From the NCBI GenBank assembly GCA_002293615.1, contig DBDN01000002.1:1-9038 (forward strand): DNA of 9,038 nucleotides, written 5' to 3'. The DNA is from Betaproteobacteria bacterium UBA931. GTDB taxonomy: Bacteria > Pseudomonadota > Gammaproteobacteria > Burkholderiales > Casimicrobiaceae. The position numbers and the translations under genes are program-made. The notes beneath the pieces are model-generated. The model saw only the letters and a list, made by a program, of their open reading frames with translations, was not told where the DNA came from and did no database searches. Of this stretch, positions 1 to 4,926 are shown in pieces; positions within the stretch are counted from its first letter, which is position 1; each line of letters begins with the position of its first letter.

Positions 1-27
1 TCGGAGTCTCTTATATTCAGCAAGGAG

Positions 28-157
28 TGGTGCATTTTTGCACCATAATCACCTCACAACCTGGTGCACTTCTGCACAATATTTGACAGGAAATGCGGTA
101 AACATGAAACAGAAGTGGTGCATTTTTCAACCGAAACACTGGCGCACTTTTAAACCG
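28..157. repeat. Cluster of four degenerate hairpin-forming repeats
   Basis: Four related 18-bp units start at about 28, 62, 116 and 140. The first is a perfect inverted repeat, TGGTGCATTTTTGCACCA (7-bp arms, 4-nt loop). The second (62-79) keeps the palindrome with one mismatch. The third and fourth keep the left arm and T-rich centre, but their right arm has become AACCG. Start-to-start spacing is irregular (34, 54, 24 bp), so this is not a CRISPR and not a regular iteron array. Units 2 and 4 are each followed by TTGACA (83-88, 161-166), but no -10 box is seen at the right distance. The cluster lies just beyond the 3' end of the 106-residue gene. It could be a protein-binding array, a decayed end of a mobile element, or RNA hairpins in a 3' UTR; the sequence does not decide. 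Confidence 0.6.
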
Positions 158-168
158 TGATTGACATT

Positions 169-489
169 CTATGCGTGCTGATGGCAGAAGCTCCCCTGTA
201 ACGCAGCCCATTCTTTGGGTTCGATATTTCTGGCAACAGATCCACGGCAACGTTTACCAGACCTTGTTTTCCCAGCACATTGGACCCTGTACCCCGATCT
301 ATGCCAACCAAGATATTCATCTTTTGTGACGCCATAAAATTTGGCAAGGTACCCAACTGGATCTTCCGCATACTGCAGAACTTGTTCTTCTGTCAGCGTA
401 ATAAATCTAGCCCCTGCGTAATCATCGTGTGTGCAGTAGAAACCGATATCTAATTGCCCTAGCTTCTTTACAGCATCCGCTATTTCCAT
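169..489 (-). CDS. Small protein with C-terminal Cys/His (zinc-finger-like) cluster
   Basis: Predicted product of 106 residues. I chose the ATG at 489 because a textbook ribosome site (TAGGAGG) sits 5 bases upstream; a longer in-frame reading from 579 would overlap the upstream gene. The N-terminal two thirds is an ordinary soluble acidic sequence. The C-terminal part carries C71, C81, C102 and H105 in the pattern C-x9-C-x20-C-x2-H, with the local motif CAGKTRSGKRC followed by CHQH. This resembles the short zinc-binding motif seen in many small phage and island proteins (CxxxTxxGxxC...CxxH, DUF5763-like). That the residues bind zinc is inferred. There is no signal peptide or membrane segment. 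The gene starts 11 bp after the XRE gene and is almost certainly cotranscribed with it. Its role is unknown; a DNA- or RNA-binding accessory of the HTH protein is one possibility. Confidence 0.75.
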   Translation of the reverse strand: MEIADAVKKLGQLDIGFYCTHDDYAGARFITLTEEQVLQYAEDPVGYLAKFYGVTKDEYLGWHRSGYRVQCAGKTRSGKRCRGSVARNIEPKEWAALQGSFCHQHA

Positions 490-500
490 CTTTCCTCCTA

Positions 501-785
501 TTAAGCCGCGCGCAATTCCACCTTCCGCCCAGCACGTGTTGCCAGCGTAACCAGCATATCCAGCGAGAATTTTTCCCATTTCCCGCGTACCAAATCAGAC
601 ACGCGAGATTGCCCGATACCAAGGTGGGACGCTGCTTCGGTTTGAGTCCAACCGTTGTAAGAAATGGTTTCTCGAAGTTCTGCCATCAAGTCGGCATGCA
701 ATTTAAGCAAGGTTGCCTCTTCTTGGGAAAACCCAAGGTCAGCAAAGACGTTTCCGCTTGATTCGATGATAGGTTCTTTTTTCAT
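501..785 (-). CDS. XRE-type helix-turn-helix protein (HigA-like, HTH_37/COG5606 type)
   Basis: Predicted 94-residue DNA-binding protein. After an acidic N-terminal region, residues 25-69 contain a compact helical domain, with the helix-turn-helix at about 47-69 (TQTEAASHLGIGQSRVSDLV). The arrangement and the ending (SLDMLVTLATRAGRKVEL) match the HTH_37 family of small XRE proteins, often antitoxins paired with a HigB/Gp49-like RNase toxin encoded just upstream. Here no HigB-like gene is visible: the gene upstream is brnA, 89 bp away, and the gene downstream is the Cys/His protein. The start is preceded by GGAAGA, 5 bases before ATG. I saw no convincing promoter in the 89-bp gap, so read-through from brnTA is possible. 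Role as autoregulator or orphan antitoxin is inferred. Confidence 0.85.
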   Translation of the reverse strand: MKKEPIIESSGNVFADLGFSQEEATLLKLHADLMAELRETISYNGWTQTEAASHLGIGQSRVSDLVRGKWEKFSLDMLVTLATRAGRKVELRAA

Positions 786-874
786 GATGATCTTCCGAGT
801 GGATAGACATCCTCCGGGCTTGAGGACGGCGACATTACCAATATCTTTTCTCGCCCCTTTATCCTACCCTTTAA

Positions 875-1162
875 TTAGGAAATCGGATGTTCCTTCAAAT
901 ACTGGAGAAGGGCAGCGTCTACACGTGTCTGCCAGCCTCTACCCGTCGCCCGGAACTGAGTAACAACATCGCTCGATAAACGAATGGTAATGCGTTTCTT
1001 TGTAATATCAGCTTTCGGACGACCAATACGAACCAGTGGCTTAACCTTTTCCCATTCTCTATCAGTAAAAGGCACAGCATCATGGTCAGCCATTGCTGCT
1101 GCAGTGATGGTGGCATCCTCTTCCGGCGTCGGAATGATTGTCCCAGGTTTAAGTTTTGGCAT
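875..1162 (-). CDS. brnA: BrnA family antitoxin
   Basis: Predicted 95-residue antitoxin of the type II BrnT/BrnA system. The C-terminal half has the family's DNA-binding core: KKRITIRLSSDVVTQFRATG at 55-74, then GWQTRVDAALLQYL, a ribbon-helix-helix fold that dimerises, neutralises BrnT and represses the operon. The N-terminal part (1-50) is Pro/Ala/Glu-rich and contains FTDREWEKVKPLVRIGRPK, typical of the linker that contacts the toxin. The start at 1162 has a good ribosome site (GAGGTG, 7 bases upstream) and lies 14 bp inside the end of brnT, so the two genes are translationally coupled in canonical order, toxin first. Length is normal and the reading frame is intact. Confidence 0.92.
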   Translation of the reverse strand: MPKLKPGTIIPTPEEDATITAAAMADHDAVPFTDREWEKVKPLVRIGRPKADITKKRITIRLSSDVVTQFRATGRGWQTRVDAALLQYLKEHPIS

Positions 1163-1415
1163 AGCGTTTCACCTCTCTTAGGTTGGCTCTCCGCAGGCTG
1201 ATGATTCGGCGGATTCCATCACGGTCAACAAACACCACATTAAACAAGCGCTCACCGATATAACCTAAGCCGACCATTCGATCTTCCCCATAAACTTTTC
1301 TGATATCGGGCCATATCACTGCGCTGTCCCACTCGAACGCACCAGCATCAGCGAGAGACACCCCGTGCTTCTCAATATTTTGTGCGTCTTTATCGGGATT
1401 GAATGTGATTTCCAT
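1149..1415 (-). CDS. brnT: BrnT family toxin (RelE-fold ribonuclease)
   Basis: Predicted 88-residue ribonuclease toxin that inhibits translation when not held by BrnA. Family features seen: NIEKHGVS at 13-20, the central EDR...LGYIGERLFNVVFV block (44-63) and the C-terminal IISLRRANLREVKRY (71-85), matching the conserved IISARxAxxxExxxY ending of the family, here with SLR instead of SAR. I set the start at the ATG at 1415, because homologues begin with an aromatic residue and a D-K pair about 5-9 residues in (FNPDK). The ORF could open 12 codons earlier at 1451, but that start overlaps the -35 box of the predicted promoter. No Shine-Dalgarno sequence precedes 1415, and the predicted transcription start falls at or one base before the ATG, so the mRNA may be leaderless. 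It overlaps brnA by 14 bp. The ORF is intact. Confidence 0.92.
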   Translation of the reverse strand: MEITFNPDKDAQNIEKHGVSLADAGAFEWDSAVIWPDIRKVYGEDRMVGLGYIGERLFNVVFVDRDGIRRIISLRRANLREVKRYAKT

Positions 1416-1420
1416 AGCAA

Positions 1421-1438
1421 TTATTGTATGTACAATAA
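1421..1438. promoter_or_regulatory. Probable BrnA operator (perfect palindrome over the -10 box)
   Basis: TTATTGTATGTACAATAA is a perfect 8-bp inverted repeat with a 2-bp centre that covers the -10 box of the brnTA promoter. BrnA-type antitoxins repress their own operon from palindromes at the promoter, so this is the natural candidate operator. Binding is inferred. Confidence 0.7.
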
Positions 1439-1451
1439 GTCTGCTCGTCAA
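1423..1451 (-). promoter_or_regulatory. brnTA promoter
   Basis: On the minus strand TTGACG (1451-1446) and TACAAT (1428-1423) are separated by exactly 17 bp, a near-consensus sigma-70 promoter. The -10 box ends 7 bases before the brnT ATG. It is covered by the palindrome at 1421-1438. Confidence 0.8.
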
Positions 1452-1599
1452 GTGTTTTTGTATGTACGTTTATTGCGTAGTAAAAACGTAGCAGCGTAAA
1501 AACGCGATTACGTTATAAGGTCATTCTGTGGCATCACAGAGATTTGCGCGAATGCTGTAATGCTTTGATTTTTAATAAAAAACTATGCTGCTTTGAATA
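1452..1599. other. Intergenic stretch upstream of brnTA, no gene seen
   Basis: Apart from the second operator-like copy, this AT-rich stretch holds a short direct repeat, GTAAAAACG at 1480-1488 and 1496-1504 (16-bp period), in an ACG/CGT-rich context. No ORF with a ribosome site was found. It ends exactly where the tRNA-Thr half begins. Confidence 0.4.
1455..1472. promoter_or_regulatory. Second, weaker operator-like copy upstream of brnTA
   Basis: The core TTGTATGTAC of the operator palindrome recurs here, 34 bp upstream of the first copy, or about three helical turns. The flanks match only partly. It lies just outside the -35 box, so two BrnA dimers could bracket the promoter. Confidence 0.5.
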
Positions 1600-1644
1600 T
1601 TTGTAAACCGTTGGTCGGGAGTTCGAATCTCTCTGTCGGCACCA
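1600..1644 (+). other. 3' half of tRNA-Thr(UGU): probable integration attachment site
   Basis: This 45-nt stretch folds as the 3' half of a tRNA. It has the anticodon loop TTTGTAA (anticodon TGT), anticodon stem 3' strand ACCGT, variable loop TGGTC, T stem GGGAG/CTCTC around TTCGAAT, acceptor 3' strand TGTCGGC, discriminator A and CCA. The five bases before the loop (GAATA) do not pair with ACCGT, and no D-arm or acceptor 5' strand is found upstream, so the tRNA is only half present. Many tyrosine integrases recombine between the anticodon loop and the 3' end of a tRNA and leave exactly this duplicate at the far end of the element. By that rule the element lies to the left and the intact tRNA-Thr beyond the left edge. 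No integrase is in the window. Confidence 0.85.
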
Positions 1645-1772
1645 TTCTTACTACGTTTTCCGAGTCAGCGTTTATTTCGGATCTGTCGGAACGTAGCCAA
1701 GCACAGCGGATTTCTCGCCGTAAGACGCAAAAAGGGCTGCGATAGTTTTGCGCCTGCATTGTCTGCAAAAAA

Positions 1773-2579
1773 TCAGATGGTCCTGATAAAAGCGCGGACT
1801 CGGCCGCCGATCACCAAGTTGCTAACGCGGTCTGCGGGTATCTTGAACGCGGGGAATGTCGCCTGATTGTCGCTGATGACCGAAATGCAGCCGTCAGGCA
1901 GGCGTTGCAATCGCCTAACGTACACCGAGCCGTCCAGATTAAGGACGTAAATATCGTCGCTTAACGCAGTGTCGGAGCGATCCACCAGTATTTTGTCCCG
2001 ATGCCGCAACGTTGGTTCCATTGAATCGCCGGAAACCATCGCGGCCACAAGGCTTTCGGTATGTGCGCCGTCGAGCGATGCTTTTATCCAGTCTCGGCGA
2101 AAGGCCAGTGTATCGACAATCTGCTCGCTATCCCAAACGCCGTTATGTCCGGCAGACGCGCGGATGTTGTATATGGGGATAAACACAAAATTGCTTATTT
2201 TCACCGGTTGGCCGAATGTATCGGTGATAATTTTTCCAGTCTCATAGCTCGGGGTTTCTTCATGGACGCCATATGCCGTGGCGGGCTCCGTTGGCGCCGG
2301 CAAGTAAGAGGGCCACGCGCCGCGTCCGGTCGCAAGCCATTCAACAGAAACATCTGCAGCCTGCGCGAGCGCCACCAATGTGCTTAAGGTTGGTTCGCCC
2401 CCATTAAATATTCTTTGTAATCCGGTCTGTGACAGGTGAGCGGCCAAAGCAAAGGCCCTGACGCTTTTAAATTTCTTGCCAAGCAGCAAAGACAACCTGA
2501 GGTGAAAAGGTGAGCGCCCGGTTTTTTCTTGGGAATCCAAATACGCGCTTTTATTGTATTTTTCAACATCCATGCTCAT
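1773..2579 (-). CDS. Phage-type repressor: XRE HTH plus LexA-like S24 peptidase domain
   Basis: Predicted 268-residue CI/LexA-like repressor. The XRE DNA-binding domain is at about 25-86 (KSVRAFALAAHLSQTGLQRI, then WLATG), followed by a linker rich in Pro, Glu and Thr, and an S24 domain from about 130 to 266. Visible S24 features are the Ala-Gly cleavage pair A143-G144 in RASAGHNG, the nucleophile S186 in SGDSMEPTL, and the strand SVYVRRLQRLPDG, where the second member of the Ser-Lys dyad should sit. At that place the sequence has R222 rather than Lys, so RecA-stimulated self-cleavage may be lost. The first ATG (2579) has only a weak ribosome site; the Met two codons later is an alternative. 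The gene is divergent from the 2751 ORF and likely controls the promoters between them. It is probably a remnant of a prophage or integrative element, since no other phage genes are nearby. Confidence 0.9.
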   Translation of the reverse strand: MSMDVEKYNKSAYLDSQEKTGRSPFHLRLSLLLGKKFKSVRAFALAAHLSQTGLQRIFNGGEPTLSTLVALAQAADVSVEWLATGRGAWPSYLPAPTEPATAYGVHEETPSYETGKIITDTFGQPVKISNFVFIPIYNIRASAGHNGVWDSEQIVDTLAFRRDWIKASLDGAHTESLVAAMVSGDSMEPTLRHRDKILVDRSDTALSDDIYVLNLDGSVYVRRLQRLPDGCISVISDNQATFPAFKIPADRVSNLVIGGRVRAFIRTI

Positions 2580-2619
2580 AAGCTTTTGATTTCACAAAAT
2601 AAATTCAAATGACTGCAAA

Positions 2620-2648
2620 ACAATAAAAATTGAACCTATTAACGTCAA
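2620..2648 (-). promoter_or_regulatory. Promoter of the S24 repressor gene
   Basis: On the minus strand TTGACG (2648-2643) and TATTGT (2625-2620) are separated by 17 bp. The -10 ends 40 bp before the repressor ATG, giving a leader of roughly 35 bases. Confidence 0.6.
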
Positions 2649-2654
2649 TTTCTC

Positions 2655-2684
2655 TTGACATGCAATATCATTTACTTTTAAAAT
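2655..2684 (+). promoter_or_regulatory. Divergent rightward promoter
   Basis: TTGACA (2655-2660) and TAAAAT (2679-2684) are separated by 18 bp, a near-consensus sigma-70 promoter directed at the small plus-strand ORF. Its -35 box is only 6 bp from the -35 box of the repressor promoter, so one bound protein could control both. Together the boxes form the inverted pair GTCAA/TTGAC. Confidence 0.65.
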
Positions 2685-2750
2685 ACGCTGACGATCTAAG
2701 CAAAACAGTTTTTTGAAAGCAAAAACTTTTAACAAAAAGGTGTCGCCGAT

Positions 2751-3017
2751 GTGCGTAGAACAAGCATTGTTGCAGCGCTGTGCGAGAAAAAAATCTCACC
2801 ACACCGTTCGGCATTGGCACGCAAAGCGGCATTGCACAACATCTCACCCACCCGTATGCGGAGCGGGGGAATCGTTGCAAAAGCTATCGGTTTGTCTGTT
2901 GAAAAAGTTTTCGTGTCTTGTTGTCAATCTCTCAAAGAAATGCAGTTGCAATATTACCGCCGTTCACGGGATATCGTGAACGGCGATTTTTTTAACTGTA
3001 ACGCGAAAAGTGATTGA
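2751..3017 (+). CDS. Small ORF with weak Ner/Nlp-like similarity, divergent from the repressor
   Basis: An 88-codon reading frame starting with GTG at 2751, with a ribosome site AAGGTG 8 bases upstream and the rightward promoter at 2655-2684. Residues 5-53 recall the Ner/Nlp phage regulators: RTSIVAALCEKKIS, then SALARKAAL and IVAKAIGLSVEKVF, compared with the family's DIxAALxxxG, LSREAGLS and IIAxALGxxPExIW. The diagnostic WPSRY ending is absent, and the spacing in the middle is short. The frame runs straight through a strong terminator hairpin at 2958-2985, so either the last residues are not natural or the gene has decayed by frameshift. Position argues for a Cro/Ner-type partner of the S24 repressor. 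Without the context I would not call it. Confidence 0.4.
   Translation: MRRTSIVAALCEKKISPHRSALARKAALHNISPTRMRSGGIVAKAIGLSVEKVFVSCCQSLKEMQLQYYRRSRDIVNGDFFNCNAKSD
2958..2993 (+). terminator. Strong Rho-independent terminator
   Basis: CGCCGTTCACG (2958-2968) pairs perfectly with CGTGAACGGCG (2975-2985) around a 6-base loop, followed by a run of seven T (2987-2993). It fits termination of plus-strand transcription from the promoter at 2655-2684. Confidence 0.85.
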
Positions 3018-3048
3018 ACGCCAGAAAAACGAATCTTGTGAATGAAAA

Positions 3049-3351
3049 ATGGGCATGAAAGAGTTGGAAAGCATGCCGGAGGCTTATTTCATGGGCGTAT
3101 CCCGACTTTTTGATATGGCAGGGTTTGCGGCTTTTATAAGCTATGTCCGCCGGGGAGGAGTATTCCAAATTTATCAGGGAGCTGCAAAAAATCGCCGCAT
3201 CTTGCCGGTTGTCTCAATGGGCGCGGCGCTACGGGCGATGTGTCGCCTGACTTTTCGCGGCGCCATGTCGTTAGGGCCAACAATGAATCGGTTGCAGCCT
3301 TGCCCAGTTTTGTCTGTTGAGCGGCCTTTCTGGCGTTTCCTTTTCCGGTAA
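3049..3351 (+). pseudogene. Possible decayed small phage-type gene within a 430-bp gap
   Basis: The stretch 3018-3447 has no confident gene. A 100-codon frame from 3049 begins with a protein-like segment (ELESMPEAYFMGVSRLFDMAG) of a kind I associate loosely with small phage or island proteins, but from about residue 34 the translation is low quality (many Arg, Met and Trp). In the +1 frame an ORF from ATG 3143 to TGA 3250 reads 35 residues of more protein-like sequence (EEYSKFIRELQKIAASCRLS). The two may be pieces of one gene broken by a frameshift near 3143-3160. Neither start has a good ribosome site. This is inference from sequence texture only. Confidence 0.25.
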
Positions 3352-3447
3352 ATGAAACGCTGTGGATATGCGGCGAAATACGAATAAAGAAGCCAAGCCG
3401 CAGCAGCAGGTATCCGAACGAAATACGGTAATTTTTCGGGAGCGAAA

Positions 3448-4755
3448 ATGATAGTTGGAATCAAGAGTTTTTTCCGTTGGGCAGCATTGCCGACAACATT
3501 GGTTTTTTTACTGTGTGCTGTTTTTTCCCAGACGGCGCATGCGCAGAGAGCGCCGGACGGTAACCTGTTCAGCTGCAACAAAATCTATACGGCGAGCTAT
3601 ACGGGAACAGATATCAACAGCGTTAACTCCCTTATTCTTTCGTTTGTTCCCGGGCAGGGAGTCCCGCCTGCCGTGACACGCGTTACCTGGGGGCCTCATC
3701 AGGGAACCGCCTTGACAAACCCGACTTATCTTCCCAACGCTACCGGCGATCCGACGCTCGCTTTGGGCCCGGCATTAAATTCAAACGGCGATATTATCAA
3801 GAAAGCGGATGGCAGCCCCCGGCTGAGAATGTATAACTGGTGGTGGGGCTGGACAGGCAGCGCGACGACCACGAATCGCATCAAGTATCTTGACGATGTT
3901 TGGGGCGCCAAATGGCAATTCCTCGATTATCCGGCAATACCCGAAGGCAACATGAATTGGCATGGTGGCGAGGTTAACCAGCACACCGGCGAGATATATT
4001 TGGTTGGGGGGCGGGTAGGAGCCAATACGCTGCCGTGCCCACCCGGCGTGGTGGCAAGCTCGGATATCTGGGCCCGTTTGGGATGTCGGGTGAGGTTGGG
4101 CATCTTGAACCCGGCGAAGGGAAGTTTTCGCCATAGCGGGGTGTTGGCTCCGGCAACGCCATCCGATGCCGCGATAGAGAATTTCCAGATCATATCCGAT
4201 ATGGCGATCGACGCGGAGGGTAATGCATACCTTGTGGTGGGAGAGTCCATCAGTTCGAGCGCAACGTGGCGGCTGGTGCGTATTGTTCCGAAAAACACTT
4301 CGGGCGGCTGGAAATATAATGTCGTGACCACATTGACCCGGCCGAATACAAATGGCGTGCCGCCCAACCATTACGCGATGGGATTCTTGAACGGCAAACT
4401 GTATATCGGATATTTGGGTATCGCTGTTTATGAATGCGAACCGTTGACAGGGGCTTGTAGAGACCTAGGCAGGGTCACACCGCCGAACGAATATCGTGAT
4501 TTCGCCACCTGCCAGGTGGCGCCGGTGATTCATGGCAAAATCTATAACGACACAAATGGAGATGGTGTTATTTCTCCCGAAGAGAAAAATGCGAAAGGCG
4601 TTTCTGGCGTTGTGGTTGAAATATGGGAAGCCGTTGCCAATGGCAAAGTGACGAAGAGAGGGGAACAGGTTACTTCGGAATTGGGCGAATACAGCTTTAT
4701 TGTCGGATCGACAACGGGAACCTATTACATCAGGTTGAAGCAGCCGCAGATTTGA
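3448..4755 (+). CDS. Exported protein with C-terminal SdrD-B-like domain, apparently truncated
   Basis: Predicted 435-residue secreted protein. The ATG at 3448 has GGGAG 5 bases upstream. A Sec signal peptide (basic start, hydrophobic 11-27) ends at AHA (30-32), with cleavage expected before Q33. Residues 33-355 form a large Trp- and Gly-rich region with scattered Cys and repeated short beta-strand-like units (GEIYLVGGR, SDMAIDAEGNAYLVVG, NGKLYIGYLGIAVYE), suggesting a beta-propeller-like fold; I do not recognise the family. Residues 361-432 match an SdrD-B/Cna-B-like Ig domain: GKIYNDTNGDGVISPEE with a Ca-binding-type DTNGDG loop, then GVSGVVVEIW and GEYSFIVGSTTGTYYIRL. The protein stops five residues later with no anchor. 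A different frame continues for about 20 protein-like residues (DLIGVFANPGVPDRQIGTAE) to a stop at 4814, so a frameshift near 4740-4752 is likely. It is convergent with the 704-residue gene. Confidence 0.8.
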   Translation: MIVGIKSFFRWAALPTTLVFLLCAVFSQTAHAQRAPDGNLFSCNKIYTASYTGTDINSVNSLILSFVPGQGVPPAVTRVTWGPHQGTALTNPTYLPNATGDPTLALGPALNSNGDIIKKADGSPRLRMYNWWWGWTGSATTTNRIKYLDDVWGAKWQFLDYPAIPEGNMNWHGGEVNQHTGEIYLVGGRVGANTLPCPPGVVASSDIWARLGCRVRLGILNPAKGSFRHSGVLAPATPSDAAIENFQIISDMAIDAEGNAYLVVGESISSSATWRLVRIVPKNTSGGWKYNVVTTLTRPNTNGVPPNHYAMGFLNGKLYIGYLGIAVYECEPLTGACRDLGRVTPPNEYRDFATCQVAPVIHGKIYNDTNGDGVISPEEKNAKGVSGVVVEIWEAVANGKVTKRGEQVTSELGEYSFIVGSTTGTYYIRLKQPQI

Positions 4756-4865
4756 TCGGGGTTTTTGCCAACCCGGGTGTGCCTGATCGGCAAATCGGGA
4801 CGGCGGAACTATAGGGAGATTTTTTTGCGATAAAACGTTTATTTCTAACGGGGTTCGTATTTAGC

Positions 4866-4896
4866 GAACGGCTCTCCGAATTTCGGGGAGCCGTTC
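4866..4896. terminator. Hairpin between two convergent genes, no T-tract
   Basis: GAACGGCTCTCCG (4866-4878) pairs with CGGGGAGCCGTTC (4884-4896) around AATTT, with one G-T wobble on the plus strand. It lies between the converging 3' ends, where a bidirectional terminator is expected, but no run of T follows on either strand. It could stabilise mRNA 3' ends instead. Confidence 0.5.
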
Positions 4897-4926
4897 ACAT
4901 CTTCAAGCGATAGATTGATCTATAGT

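Noticed and set aside
28..79. NtrC or sigma-54 promoter sites in the TGGTGCA...TGCACCA repeats
   Set aside because: NtrC sites have the arms in the opposite order (GCAC first, GTGC second). For sigma-54 the GG-to-GC distance is one base too short in both copies, and that spacing is strict.
1583..1768. Minus-strand ORF of 61 residues with PTERFELPTNG
   Set aside because: This peptide is the well-known mistranslation of a tRNA 3' half read on the wrong strand; the real signal is the tRNA-Thr fragment.
2713..2979. Plus-strand ORF of 88 residues overlapping the Ner-like ORF
   Set aside because: It is rich in Cys, His and Lys with no family resemblance; the overlapping frame from 2751 has the better ribosome site and some regulator-like features.
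3174..3581. Minus-strand ORF of 135 residues
   Set aside because: It overlaps the signal-peptide end of the 435-residue gene and has no ribosome site or recognisable domain.
3781..4371. Minus-strand ORF of 196 residues inside the 435-residue gene
   Set aside because: It lies wholly inside a better-supported plus-strand gene with a signal peptide and SdrD-B-like domain; its His/Arg/Pro-rich sequence is typical of an antisense shadow.
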